A DNA stretch of 64,000 nt from Verrucomicrobiota bacterium (GTDB lineage Bacteria > Verrucomicrobiota > Kiritimatiellia > CAIVKH01): contig JACKPT010000011.1 of assembly GCA_024233345.1 (NCBI GenBank), positions 1 through 64,000 of the forward strand. Reading direction: 5' to 3'. A program made the translations under genes and the position numbers. Under the pieces are notes generated by a model that was not told the DNA's origin, did not search any database, and was given only the letters and a program-made list of their open reading frames with translations. Numbering within the stretch: position 1 is the stretch's first letter; every line of letters begins with the position of its first letter. Positions 1-8,068 of the stretch are shown one piece after another.

Positions 1-138
1 GGCATCGGTAATCGATGGGGGCGGCTTGGCGCTGGCCAGATCAATGCGCGTGGTATCGGATTTTTTGCCGGCTCCACTGAGCTTGATCGGCTTTTTCTCC
101 GGGGCGGTCTGGTCGGGTTTATTGGTGTCGTCTGCCAT
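1..138 (-). CDS. Hypothetical protein, N-terminal fragment (PVC-type)
   Basis: Forty-six codons are visible before the gene runs off the left edge of the window. The ATG at 136-138 has an AAGGAA ribosome site about seven bases upstream on the minus strand, which supports this start. The N-terminus is hydrophilic, rich in Lys, Asp and Pro, and contains KPIKLSGAGKKSDTTRIDL. Similar low-complexity starts occur in uncharacterised proteins of Verrucomicrobia, Lentisphaerae and Kiritimatiellae (from memory). No function can be given. It is divergent from the lipoprotein gene at 200, so both promoters must lie in about 60 bp. An antisense plus-strand frame over the same bases has no family resemblance. 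Confidence 0.6.
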   Translation of the reverse strand, partial: MADDTNKPDQTAPEKKPIKLSGAGKKSDTTRIDLASAKPPPSITDA

Positions 139-199
139 GATCGTATTCCTTGATCGCGTTGTTAGGAGACGATACCCTGATCCAATCGGAGGGTCAACG

Positions 200-775
200 T
201 TGATTGTTTATGCAAAATCCAGTTGGAAGAGATTCCCCCGCAGGGAAGCATCTCCGGCCAGAAATTGGCTGGCCCGGGCTGTTTTTTGCCTGCTTGGGGG
301 ACTTGTCATTCTGGGTTTGAGTGGCTGTGGTGATGCGGATCAATACAGCAAGGAATTTTTTGCCGAGCGGGACCAGAATCGCCGGGAGCGGGAAAAGCGT
401 CTCTGGGAAGAAGGGGACAAATTAAAATCGGACGAAGTGATTGCCCTTGTGCGGCAAGCCCGTACCGGTACCGAAGGCGATGCGATTGATGACTGGTTAA
501 AGGCGGAATTGAAAGCCCTTCCCGGCCAGGTTTTGTTTCCCCGGTGGACCTCGAAGCGCCGCGGGGCCACGGTGTTCGAGGTGCTGTTCGAGGCGATTCG
601 CATCACCCCGGACAATGCGATCTATCGCATCTCCGTCCTGTGGTCCATTGATGTCCTGACCCGCAAGGTCAGTGAGCCAGAATGGGTCGAGGTGTTGGAT
701 GAGGTGGCGACGCATGATTCGGTGGAGACCCGGCAAATCCGGCGTGCATCGGATTTGGAGAGCGACCTTGAATAA
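200..775 (+). CDS. Small lipoprotein, unknown function
   Basis: I place the start at TTG 200 because GGAGGG sits at 188-193 with six bases of spacing; upstream in-frame codons overlap the divergent gene. The 191-residue product has a basic N-region, a hydrophobic stretch and a lipobox ending LSGC (Cys43), so it should be a lipoprotein, although the N-region before the hydrophobic core is unusually long. The mature part is charged and helical, with an Arg/Glu-rich segment (residues about 50-75), and has no motif I recognise. Its stop overlaps the mutY start by 8 bp, so the two are probably cotranscribed. No functional link to repair is implied. Confidence 0.65.
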   Translation: MIVYAKSSWKRFPRREASPARNWLARAVFCLLGGLVILGLSGCGDADQYSKEFFAERDQNRREREKRLWEEGDKLKSDEVIALVRQARTGTEGDAIDDWLKAELKALPGQVLFPRWTSKRRGATVFEVLFEAIRITPDNAIYRISVLWSIDVLTRKVSEPEWVEVLDEVATHDSVETRQIRRASDLESDLE

Positions 776-1901
776 GCGGGGGCGCGGAGGCGACGCGAGT
801 CTCCCGGCCACAACGGCACGATTGCATATTGCCCGGGCGATCGAGCGGGATTTGATTCCATGGTTTTTGGCCCAGCAGCGCGACCTGCCGTGGCGGAAAA
901 ACCGCACGCCCTACCGGGTATGGATTTCCGAGTTGATGCTCCAACAGACCCGGGTTGACACGGTCATTCCCTATTATCAGCGGTTCATGCGGGCTTTCCC
1001 CAGTCTCGCGGCATTGGCCCGGGCGCGGGAGCAGGATGTCCTGAAGGCATGGGAGGGGCTTGGGTATTATGGCCGGGCCAGGCGGGCCAGGGAAACCGCG
1101 ATACGATTGGTGGAGCAGTCGCGAGGCCGGTTTCCCCGCACCCCCGCCGAACTGCAACAGTTGCCGGGCATTGGAACCTATACTGCAGCGGCAATTGCCA
1201 GTCTGGCCTATGGGTATCCTTCCGCCGTGGTGGATGGCAATGTGATCCGGGTGGTGAGCCGATGGTTTGGTTTGAAGCGCCGTGCAGATGATCCCCGGCT
1301 GAAAGCCCAGGTCCAGGAGCTGTCGCAAGCCTTGTTGCCGCCAGGGCAGGCTGCCGACTTCAATGAGGCGGTGATGGAACTGGGAGCCCTGCTGTGCAGC
1401 CCCCGAGCCCCCCGGTGCAAGGATTGCCCGATGGCGTCGGTCTGCCATGCCGCCTCATCCGGCAATGCCGAGGCCTATCCCGCCGCCAAAGTCCGGTCCC
1501 GACCGCCGGTTCGGCATGTCGGCGCCGGGGTCATTGTCGGACCGGACGGACGAATTCTGATCGCCCAACGCAAATCGGATGCCATGCTGGGGGGGATGTG
1601 GGAATTTCCCGGGGGTGGGGTCGAGGAGGGGGAAACGATTCCCGGGTGTATCGCCCGCGAATTGAAGGAGGAGCTGGGCCTCACGGTCAGGGTGGGAGAG
1701 CCCGTGATAACCGTGAAGCATACCTTTACCCATTTCACCATGTTTCTGCATGCGTATTTTGTCTATCCGGTTCGCGGTAAACCCAGGCCACTCGGATGTG
1801 CGGACTGGGCCTGGGTGGAGATCGATGCCATTGCCGGGTATCCATTGCCCCGGGCCGATCAGAAAATCTACGCCGCAGTCCGGTCCCGGCTCGGGTCATA
1901 A
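768..1901 (+). CDS. mutY: A/G-specific adenine glycosylase MutY with C-terminal Nudix domain
   Basis: Base-excision repair enzyme that removes adenine mispaired with 8-oxoguanine. The start is TTG 768, overlapping the upstream stop, with GGAG just ahead; MutY homology begins soon after. The N-terminal domain has the catalytic Glu55 (SELMLQQTRVDTVIPYY), the helix-hairpin-helix LPGIGTYTAAAIASLAYG and catalytic Asp156 (VVDGNV). The 4Fe-4S motif is C-x6-C-x2-C-x5-C (CSPRAPRCKDCPMASVC). The C-terminal domain, which reads the 8-oxoG side, keeps a full Nudix box from GGGVEEGE to RELKEELG, more complete than in many MutY proteins. At 377 residues it is slightly longer than E. coli MutY (350). It begins a row of housekeeping genes with rpe, lepA and lepB. 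Confidence 0.95.
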   Translation: MNKRGRGGDASLPATTARLHIARAIERDLIPWFLAQQRDLPWRKNRTPYRVWISELMLQQTRVDTVIPYYQRFMRAFPSLAALARAREQDVLKAWEGLGYYGRARRARETAIRLVEQSRGRFPRTPAELQQLPGIGTYTAAAIASLAYGYPSAVVDGNVIRVVSRWFGLKRRADDPRLKAQVQELSQALLPPGQAADFNEAVMELGALLCSPRAPRCKDCPMASVCHAASSGNAEAYPAAKVRSRPPVRHVGAGVIVGPDGRILIAQRKSDAMLGGMWEFPGGGVEEGETIPGCIARELKEELGLTVRVGEPVITVKHTFTHFTMFLHAYFVYPVRGKPRPLGCADWAWVEIDAIAGYPLPRADQKIYAAVRSRLGS

Positions 1902-1965
1902 CCGCCGTGATGAAACCTTTGACGGTTGCGGTAGGGTCGAGTAGCCTTTCCCGCTTTCAGAAACC

Positions 1966-2634
1966 ATGAACAAACCCATCTTGATTTACCCATCCCTGTT
2001 GGCGGCGGATTTCGGTCACCTGGCCGATGCCTGTCGCGCCTGTGCCGATTCTGGTGCGGATGGATTGCATTTGGACATTATGGATGGAAATTTTGTGCCC
2101 AACATCAGCATGGGGCCGGAAGCGGTTCGCATGGCCGCCCGGGTCGCCCCGGATCTCTACCGGCATGTCCATCTGATGGTCCTGCATCCTCAGGATTTGC
2201 TTTCCGCCTTCATCGATGCAGGTTCCCAGACGATCCTGATCCAGATTGAGTCCCGCTGCGACCATCGGGAACTGCTGGAGGCCATCCGGGCGGCAGGCTG
2301 TAAAGCCGGGTTGGTTGTCAATCCCGAGACCCCGGCGGATGCGGTGATTCCGTTGCTGGACCGATGTGATGAGATTCTGGTCATGACCGTTCATCCAGGG
2401 TTCGGCGGCCAGGCCTTCATGCCTGAGGTCCTGCCGAAGATCACCAGCCTGAATGTGCAGATGGGGGAAAGGCCGTTGTCGGTGGATGGCGGAATCAGCC
2501 GGGACACCATTGCCGTTTGTGCAACCGCGGGGGCCAATGCATTTATTGCCGGAACCGCCCTGTTTCGCGAGCCGGACCTAGCCGCAGGCGTCGCGGAGCT
2601 GCGGGCGCTGGCCGCCCGGGGAGAGGGCGCATGA
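1966..2634 (+). CDS. rpe: Ribulose-phosphate 3-epimerase
   Basis: Interconverts ribulose 5-phosphate and xylulose 5-phosphate in the pentose phosphate pathway. The 222-residue length is normal for this TIM-barrel family. Metal and acid/base residues are present: the His and Asp of GLHLDIMDGNFVPN, the His of HVHLMVLHP, Asp in VDGGISRDT, and the phosphate-binding glycines near the C-terminus (AGANAFIAGTALF). MTVHPGFGGQ is the usual family signature. The stop overlaps the lepA start (ATGA), so translation of the two is probably coupled. Confidence 0.96.
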   Translation: MNKPILIYPSLLAADFGHLADACRACADSGADGLHLDIMDGNFVPNISMGPEAVRMAARVAPDLYRHVHLMVLHPQDLLSAFIDAGSQTILIQIESRCDHRELLEAIRAAGCKAGLVVNPETPADAVIPLLDRCDEILVMTVHPGFGGQAFMPEVLPKITSLNVQMGERPLSVDGGISRDTIAVCATAGANAFIAGTALFREPDLAAGVAELRALAARGEGA

Positions 2635-4433
2635 CCGACCTTTCCCGGATTCGAAATTTCAGCATCATTGCCCACATCGATCATGGGAAATCGACTCTGG
2701 CCGACCGCATGCTCGAACTGACCCAGACCGTGGATCAGCGCAACCTCAAGGCGCAACTCCTGGATGACATGGATCTGGAGCGGGAGCGGGGGATTACCAT
2801 CAAGGCGCATCCGGTAACCATGTATTACACGGCCAAGGATGGGCACCGGTATATGTTCAACCTGATCGACACCCCGGGACATGTGGATTTCTCCTATGAG
2901 GTGACCCGCAGCCTTGCCGCATGTGAAGGGGCCATTCTGATCGTCGACGCCACCCAGGGGGTGGAGGCCCAGACGGTAGCCAATGCTTACCTCGCCGAGG
3001 GGCAGGGCCTGGCGATTCTGCCGGTGATCAATAAAATCGACGTCAAGACCGCCAATGTGGACGAAGTGGCTCATCAAATTGAAGAGATCCTCGCCACCCC
3101 GGCGAGCGATTGCTACAAAGTCAGTGCCAAAACCGGGGTCGGCGTGCAGGAGTTGCTGGAAGCCCTGGTGCATCAAGTGCCGCCACCCAAAGTCACGAAC
3201 GATCGTACCCGGGCACTGGTCTTCGACTCAGAATATGATTCGTTTCGCGGCGGCATCACCTATGTGCGGGTTTTTGACGGCAAGATCTCCAAGGGCGATC
3301 GCATCCGGTTGCTGGGTACCGGTAACGACTACGAAGTGAAGGAAGTCGGCTTTTTCAATCCCGGTCTGGTGCCCCGGCCGTCCCTGAGTGCAGGCGAGGT
3401 CGGCTACATCATCAGCAATATCCGTGACCCTGCGGAAATCCGGATCGGCGATACCGTTACCCAGGCCAGGATGCCCTCGGACCAGCCGCTGACCGGTTTC
3501 AAGGATGTTCATCCCATGGTGTTCAGCGGAATCTATCCGGTGGATACCAGCGATTTTGAGAAGCTCCGGTTCTCGCTGGAAAAGTATACCCTCAACGACA
3601 GTTCCTTCACCTACATGCCGGAATCATCGGTTGCCCTCGGTCTGGGATTCCGCTGCGGCTTCCTGGGGCTGCTCCACATGGAAGTGGTGCAGGAGCGGTT
3701 GCGCCGTGAATATGACATCGATCTGATTTCCACCTATCCCAATGTGGTTTACCGGGTGCATCGCACCAACGGCCAGATGGAGATTGTGGAGAATCCGACC
3801 CGGTTGCCGGACTGGACGGAAATCGATCATATCGAGGAGCCGATGATCAAGGCGTTCCTGATCTGTCAGAACGAAATTATCGGGGACATGATGCAGCTTC
3901 TGATGGATCGCCGGGGGGTGATCGAAAAAACCGAAACCCTCGATTCCCGGCGGTTAATGCTGACGTGCGTGCTGCCCCTCAACGAAATTCTGATCGACTT
4001 TCATGACAAATTGAAGAGCGTGAGCCGGGGCTATGCCTCGATGGACTACGAGCACTTTGGTTATCAGGAATCCGATTTGGTGAAACTCGAAATTCTGGTG
4101 CATGGTGACCCGGTGGAGGCCTTCTCCTCGATTTTGCACCGCACCAAGGCCGAGGGCCGGGGCCGTCAGTTGTGCGAAGCGCTGAAGGAACTGATCCCGC
4201 CCGCGATGTTTCCTATTGCCGTCCAGGCCAGCGTGAACAAGAAGGTGGTTGCCCGGACCACCATCCGGGCCATGCGCAAGGATGTGACGGCCAAGTGCTA
4301 TGGCGGGGATATTACCCGGAAGCGCAAACTGCTCGAACGCCAGAAGGAAGGCAAAAAGAAGATGAAGCAGATCGGACGGGTCAGCATCCCCCAGGATGCA
4401 TTTGTGAAGGTACTGAAAACCGGAGTGGGGTAA
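2631..4433 (+). CDS. lepA: Elongation factor 4 (LepA) GTPase
   Basis: Ribosome-associated translational GTPase. The ATG at 2631 overlaps the rpe stop by four bases and gives 600 residues, the standard LepA length. G motifs are visible: P-loop AHIDHGKST (G1), switch II DTPGHVDF (G3), NKIDV (G4) and SAKTG (G5). Downstream are domains II and III and the LepA-specific C-terminal domain, ending in the conserved basic stretch with GGDITRKRKLLERQKEGKKK. It is followed after 7 bp by lepB; this lepA-lepB order is a classic bacterial arrangement. Confidence 0.97.
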   Translation: MTDLSRIRNFSIIAHIDHGKSTLADRMLELTQTVDQRNLKAQLLDDMDLERERGITIKAHPVTMYYTAKDGHRYMFNLIDTPGHVDFSYEVTRSLAACEGAILIVDATQGVEAQTVANAYLAEGQGLAILPVINKIDVKTANVDEVAHQIEEILATPASDCYKVSAKTGVGVQELLEALVHQVPPPKVTNDRTRALVFDSEYDSFRGGITYVRVFDGKISKGDRIRLLGTGNDYEVKEVGFFNPGLVPRPSLSAGEVGYIISNIRDPAEIRIGDTVTQARMPSDQPLTGFKDVHPMVFSGIYPVDTSDFEKLRFSLEKYTLNDSSFTYMPESSVALGLGFRCGFLGLLHMEVVQERLRREYDIDLISTYPNVVYRVHRTNGQMEIVENPTRLPDWTEIDHIEEPMIKAFLICQNEIIGDMMQLLMDRRGVIEKTETLDSRRLMLTCVLPLNEILIDFHDKLKSVSRGYASMDYEHFGYQESDLVKLEILVHGDPVEAFSSILHRTKAEGRGRQLCEALKELIPPAMFPIAVQASVNKKVVARTTIRAMRKDVTAKCYGGDITRKRKLLERQKEGKKKMKQIGRVSIPQDAFVKVLKTGVG

Positions 4434-4440
4434 GCCGACG

Positions 4441-5538
4441 ATGAATTATTTTGAAAAGCGAAAATGGCGCAAGATCGTCAAGCACCTCTGCCACGAGGCG
4501 CATCACGCCGGGGCGATGCGGGAGGATGTCTGTGGGCCGGAGAGCCTGGCCCGGTTGAACGCCGCGGTGGCGGATCTGCGCGGCGCCTGGGCCTCGCGTG
4601 ATGCGAACGCACTGGAAAAGACCGCCGATGCGGTCGAAGCGAGCGTTCGCGCCATTTACCCGCCGCGGAACAAACCCCGCCTTCGCGAGAATGTTGAAGT
4701 TTTTGTGGTTGCGATTGCCGTGGCCATGGCGGTGCGGGCCTATTTTATCCAGCCTTTCAAAATTCCCACCGGCTCAATGCAGCCCAGTCTCAATGGCATC
4801 ACCATGGATCCGGAAGGTCAGCACCAATGGTATGATACCTTCCCGGTGAACATCGGAACCTTCCTGCTGTTCGGCGAAAAGTATGTGGAAGTGCGGGCCA
4901 AGGCATCGGGGCAAATGCAGGTGGTCGGAGTCAAAGAGGACACCGGGGAGTTTCTTGTCCAGATCGGACATAAAATTCATCCCATACACCGGCACGCAAA
5001 GCTGTACTTCGATCCCTACAACCTTCCGGTGGTCGAACAGGGCCAATTGCTGGCGACCGGGCGCCGAAGGGTGGGGGACCATATCTTCGTCAACCGGGTC
5101 AAATACAATTTCCTGCGTCCGGAGCGCGGGGATGTTTTTGTCTTCAGCACCCAGGGAATCAAGCACCCGGCCATTCGCCCCGACACCTTCTACATCAAGC
5201 GCATGGTTGGTTTGCCGGGGGAAAAAATCCAAGTTGATCCGCCTTATTTGGTTGCGGATGGGAAGAAAATCGAGGAGCCCTTTCCATTTCACCGGTTGCT
5301 GACGGATCCCGCCTACCAGGGGTACAGCCTGGTCTCCCGGTCTGCCGAAACCCCGGCCTACCTGACCCGGACCGATGAGGCGATCCAGCTCGGTGATGAA
5401 CAGTATCTACCCTTTGGTGACAACACCCTGCACAGTCTCGACGGGCGTTTCTTTGGGGGCGTCAATGAACACGATATCATTGGCCCCGCGGTTTTTGTCT
5501 ATTGGCCCATCAGCAGCCGCTGGGGCGTGATCCGGTAG
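4441..5538 (+). CDS. lepB: Signal peptidase I
   Basis: Inner-membrane serine peptidase that cleaves signal peptides of exported proteins. A charged N-terminal extension of about 80 residues precedes the single membrane segment (EVFVVAIAVAMAVRAYF, residues about 85-102). Family boxes follow in order: box B with nucleophile Ser112 (PTGSMQPSL), box D with the general-base Lys253 (FYIKRMVGLPGEKI), and box E (FGDNTLHSLDGRFFGGV). It is 365 residues long, with an insertion between boxes B and D, as is usual in PVC bacteria. It should process the many Sec substrates encoded in this window, including the papain and clostripain proteins. Confidence 0.94.
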   Translation: MNYFEKRKWRKIVKHLCHEAHHAGAMREDVCGPESLARLNAAVADLRGAWASRDANALEKTADAVEASVRAIYPPRNKPRLRENVEVFVVAIAVAMAVRAYFIQPFKIPTGSMQPSLNGITMDPEGQHQWYDTFPVNIGTFLLFGEKYVEVRAKASGQMQVVGVKEDTGEFLVQIGHKIHPIHRHAKLYFDPYNLPVVEQGQLLATGRRRVGDHIFVNRVKYNFLRPERGDVFVFSTQGIKHPAIRPDTFYIKRMVGLPGEKIQVDPPYLVADGKKIEEPFPFHRLLTDPAYQGYSLVSRSAETPAYLTRTDEAIQLGDEQYLPFGDNTLHSLDGRFFGGVNEHDIIGPAVFVYWPISSRWGVIR

Positions 5539-5551
5539 CGTCGGCCCTGGT

Positions 5552-5571
5552 TGATTCACGTTTGTGAATCA
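5552..5571. promoter_or_regulatory. Perfect 8-bp palindrome upstream of globin gene
   Basis: TGATTCAC and GTGAATCA flank a GTTT loop. No U-run follows, so a simple terminator for lepB is doubtful. It could be an operator in front of the globin gene or an RNA hairpin between lepB and that gene. Confidence 0.35.
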
Positions 5572-5649
5572 TCCGGTGTAACGGAGCCGCGGTATGCCAG
5601 CGTGATCGCGCGGCCATCGATTCCATGGACTCCGCACTTTCCGGGCTCC

Positions 5650-6126
5650 ATGAGTTCGTGTATGGCTATCGGGATGCAACCCGAATCAGAGATTCATGTA
5701 CCGCCGGGCGGGCCGCCCCAGGGAATCGCTCCAAGCCGGGAGATTTATGCCCTGATGGGGGAGGAGAATATTTTCCGGATGTGCCGGGATTTCTATGACC
5801 GGATCGGCACCTCCTCGATCCGGCATATGTTTCCGGAGGACTTGCCGGAAGCCTCGAAAAAGATCGCCGCATTTCTGGTCGGACTGTTTGGTGGGCCGCC
5901 GTTGTTTTCCGAGCGCTATGGCCCGCCGATGATGCGAGCCCGGCACCTGCGGTTTGCCATCGACGAAACGGCCCGCCGGGAGTGGCTGCGTTGTTTTCAT
6001 GAGGTGCTGGCGGATGCGCCAACCCTGTACGCATTTCCCGGGCAGCATCTTCCCGGCTTTCTCCGGTTTTTGGATGCGTTTTCGGCCTGGATGGTGAATC
6101 GAAAAAGCTGCGACCGGATCCCATGA
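5650..6126 (+). CDS. Group 2 truncated hemoglobin-like protein
   Basis: Small haem globin, probably for O2 or NO chemistry. The core from residue about 30 contains FYDRI (Tyr at helix B10), a segment like FPEDLPEASKK and AAFLVGLFGGPPLFSERYG, the proximal-His region RARHLRFAI, and WLRCF with the Trp typical of group 2 globins. The start is uncertain: ATG at 5650, 5662 or 5674 are all in frame and none has a strong ribosome site. I chose 5650 (158 residues). An in-frame extension back to TTG 5551 would run through the palindrome and is unlikely. The stop overlaps the next start by four bases. Confidence 0.85.
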   Translation: MSSCMAIGMQPESEIHVPPGGPPQGIAPSREIYALMGEENIFRMCRDFYDRIGTSSIRHMFPEDLPEASKKIAAFLVGLFGGPPLFSERYGPPMMRARHLRFAIDETARREWLRCFHEVLADAPTLYAFPGQHLPGFLRFLDAFSAWMVNRKSCDRIP

Positions 6127-7112
6127 CTCAGTATACCCGATCCATCCGGAAAGCGGCCGAATGCTTGCGCACGGGGGGGACCGTGGCGTTTGCTACCGAG
6201 ACCGTCATTGGCATCGGAGCGGATGCCGGGAATGAGCGGGCGGTGACCGGAATTTTCAAGGCCAAGGGTCGCCCGGCGGACAATCCGCTGATTGTGCATC
6301 TGCATGATGTCCATCAAATCGGGCAGGTGGCGCGTCGTCTTCCTGCGGCTGCGGAAACCCTGATCGCGGCATGTTCGCCCGGCCCCTTGTCGGTGATTGT
6401 CCCAAAAGCTGCGGGTCTTTCCCCTCTGGTCACTGCGGGGCTGGACACGGTGGCGATTCGCTTTCCCGCCCATGCTGTGGCGCAGGAGTTCCTTGCTGCG
6501 TGTGCGGTTCCGGTCGCTGCACCCTCGGCGAACCGGTCCGGGCGGCCCAGTCCAACCACCTGGCGAGCAGTGCGGGAGGATTTGGACGGGCGGCTGGATG
6601 CCGTATTGGCGCTGGGGCGGGTGCAACACGGGATCGAATCGACGGTGGTGGATTGCTCCTGTTCGCCCCCGGTGCTGCTTCGTGCGGGCAGTGTGGGGGT
6701 TGAGCGGTTGCGTGAGCTGGTGCCAAGACTGAGGTTGATGCGCGAGGGTATGGTCGGTGCGGCGAGAAGTCCGGGGATGAAATACCGCCACTATGCCCCG
6801 CGGGCAGAGGTTCGCCTGGTCACACGTCCGGAGGAAATAGATCCTGCTGTTGCGGTTCGGGCCGGATATCTCGGGCTTTCGCGTCCGCCTTCGGTCCTGT
6901 CTTTTCGGCGGCGGAAGGTATTTGATTCCCTCGAGGCGTATGCCCGCGACCTCTATCGCCTCTTCCGTAATTTCGACGACGACGGCGTGAGCGTGATCTT
7001 TTGTCAGACGGTTCCTTCGGGGGGGATTGGCCTGGCTCTGGGAGATCGACTGGCGCGGGCAGCGGCCGGTCACCCCATTGTCCGACCAGGTTCTGGTAAA
7101 TCTCCCGGCTGA
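6123..7112 (+). CDS. tsaC: L-threonylcarbamoyladenylate synthase, Sua5 type
   Basis: Makes threonylcarbamoyl-AMP from Thr, bicarbonate and ATP for the t6A37 modification of ANN-decoding tRNAs. The YrdC domain (residues about 10-200) shows TVAFATETVIGIG, the KAKGRPADNPLIVHL nucleotide-binding segment and PSANRSGRPSPT. A Sua5-type C-terminal domain follows the linker with SPGMKYRHYAPRAEV and ends with a conserved GGIGLALGDRLARAA helix. At 329 residues it is the long Sua5 form. The last 293 bp are also coded on the opposite strand by the exonuclease gene. Confidence 0.93.
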   Translation: MTQYTRSIRKAAECLRTGGTVAFATETVIGIGADAGNERAVTGIFKAKGRPADNPLIVHLHDVHQIGQVARRLPAAAETLIAACSPGPLSVIVPKAAGLSPLVTAGLDTVAIRFPAHAVAQEFLAACAVPVAAPSANRSGRPSPTTWRAVREDLDGRLDAVLALGRVQHGIESTVVDCSCSPPVLLRAGSVGVERLRELVPRLRLMREGMVGAARSPGMKYRHYAPRAEVRLVTRPEEIDPAVAVRAGYLGLSRPPSVLSFRRRKVFDSLEAYARDLYRLFRNFDDDGVSVIFCQTVPSGGIGLALGDRLARAAAGHPIVRPGSGKSPG

Positions 7113-7686
7113 CCCAGGCATCGGTGGCGGCATAGGTGACCTGGGAGGGGGTAAGGTCGGGTTTGGCCCAATTGGATCGCTGCTCTTTCTTGGAAATCCG
7201 AAAACCGAGGAACATGCCGGCGAGCGAGCGCAATCCGGTTTGCTTAATCTCCAACCCCTTGGCCAGGGTGCCGATCTCGATAAATCCACCCGGCTTGAAT
7301 TCGTACACTTCCCGAAGCTGTTTCAGGTCGTCGGTGATGGCGACCCCGGCCTTGAGAATCTTCTCGTCTTCCAGGATATCGAGCAGGGGTTGAATTTCCT
7401 TCAACAGCAGAATCTGGATGACAAAGACTCGATCAGCGGTGGCGAGCTGAATCAGCGCGGGCGGATAGGAGACGCCCCGCTGAAACGCGGGCCGGGTTTC
7501 CGTGTCGAATCCCAGGAGGGATTCCTTGCTGAGCGCTTCGATACAAGCAGGAAGCTGATCGGGCGAATGAATCAGGTGGGTTGGACCTTCATAGGCGCGG
7601 ATCGGCAAGGCATTCAGCTCTTCTTTGCTGATGCTGCGACCTTCGGTTACTGGAGAGTCTTCCGCCATCGTTCTCGGATCAGTCAT
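6820..7686 (-). CDS. DEDDy 3'-5' exonuclease (RNase D-like) with basic C-terminal tail
   Basis: Exonuclease of the DEDD superfamily, probably acting on RNA 3' ends. The domain spans residues about 30-190: FDTET (first acidic pair), a central KAGVAITDDLKQL block and the last motif, with Tyr and Asp in VTYAATDAW. The C-terminal tail (about 75 residues) is very basic, with a run of Arg and Gly typical of RNA-binding tails. No stop precedes 6820, so this tail necessarily overlaps the 3' end of tsaC. Start choice is uncertain: ATG at 7686 is used here, ATG at 7764 or 7668 is possible. Confidence 0.85.
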   Translation of the reverse strand: MTDPRTMAEDSPVTEGRSISKEELNALPIRAYEGPTHLIHSPDQLPACIEALSKESLLGFDTETRPAFQRGVSYPPALIQLATADRVFVIQILLLKEIQPLLDILEDEKILKAGVAITDDLKQLREVYEFKPGGFIEIGTLAKGLEIKQTGLRSLAGMFLGFRISKKEQRSNWAKPDLTPSQVTYAATDAWVSREIYQNLVGQWGDRPLPAPVDLPEPGQSPPKEPSDKRSRSRRRRRNYGRGDRGRGHTPRGNQIPSAAEKTGPKADAKARDIRPEPQQQDLFPPDV

Positions 7687-7862
7687 GCTGTGTAGTCTGT
7701 TGTCAAAACGCCAGTTAGGATATGATTTGCCTTTGCCTGGAGCGAACCCACCCATCAAGACCACCCATGATCATCCAGGCAGGTAGATCGGTCAAGCCTT
7801 CGCGCAGAAAATATGTAACCAATTATGGATGAAGGAATAGTGAGGTTGTTGACGGGGGAAAT

Positions 7863-7915
7863 GTGACACGGGCTGCCAGCCCGTGGTCTGGACACGGCCA
7901 AGCTGGCCGTGTCAC
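7863..7915. repeat. Double hairpin repeat element
   Basis: Two hairpins stand side by side: CACGGGCT-GCC-AGCCCGTG (7867-7885) and GACACGGCCA-AGC-TGGCCGTGTC (7891-7913). The outer ends GTGACAC and GTGTCAC can also pair with each other, closing the whole element. The first hairpin recurs exactly at 11834-11852. Such dispersed units are common intergenic repeats in large environmental genomes; function unknown. Confidence 0.7.
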
Positions 7916-7977
7916 TTTTCACTTCGAGTGATTCTCATGCTTTCCTGCCCAACCCGGGCAGGATAAGTGATTGCGTT

Positions 7978-8056
7978 TTTTCCAATCCTTGGAAAAGATG
8001 GCAGGGATTTTTCCAACGATTGGAAAAACCGTTTCAGAATCTTCCAACGCTTGGAA
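7978..8056. promoter_or_regulatory. Three TTCCAA-N3-TTGGAA palindromes in 31-bp phase
   Basis: Palindromes lie at 7978-7996 (TTTTCCAA-TCC-TTGGAAAA), 8008-8028 (TTTTTCCAA-CGA-TTGGAAAAA) and 8042-8056 (TTCCAA-CGC-TTGGAA). Their centres are 7987, 8018 and 8049, exactly 31 bp apart, close to three helical turns, while the spacers are unrelated. This is what an array of operator sites on one DNA face looks like. The right arm of the third site runs into the GGAAAGG that should serve as the ribosome site of the first operon gene. Proposed role: control of the polysaccharide operon. Confidence 0.65.
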
Positions 8057-8068
8057 AGGCAGATGGTT

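Larger units (their letters stand above)
7687..8068. other. 382-bp intergenic region
   Basis: No coding frame here looks real. The left part (7687-7860) may hold the promoter of the minus-strand exonuclease, and an alternative start for it lies at 7764. The right part carries the hairpin repeat at 7863-7915 and the three palindromes at 7978-8056, and must contain the promoter of the polysaccharide operon. I do not see a convincing -35/-10 pair. Confidence 0.6.

Noticed and set aside
26..199. Extending the first lipoprotein upstream to 26
   Set aside because: That region codes on the minus strand for a better-supported protein start with a good ribosome site; GGAGGG before TTG 200 fits the lipoprotein.
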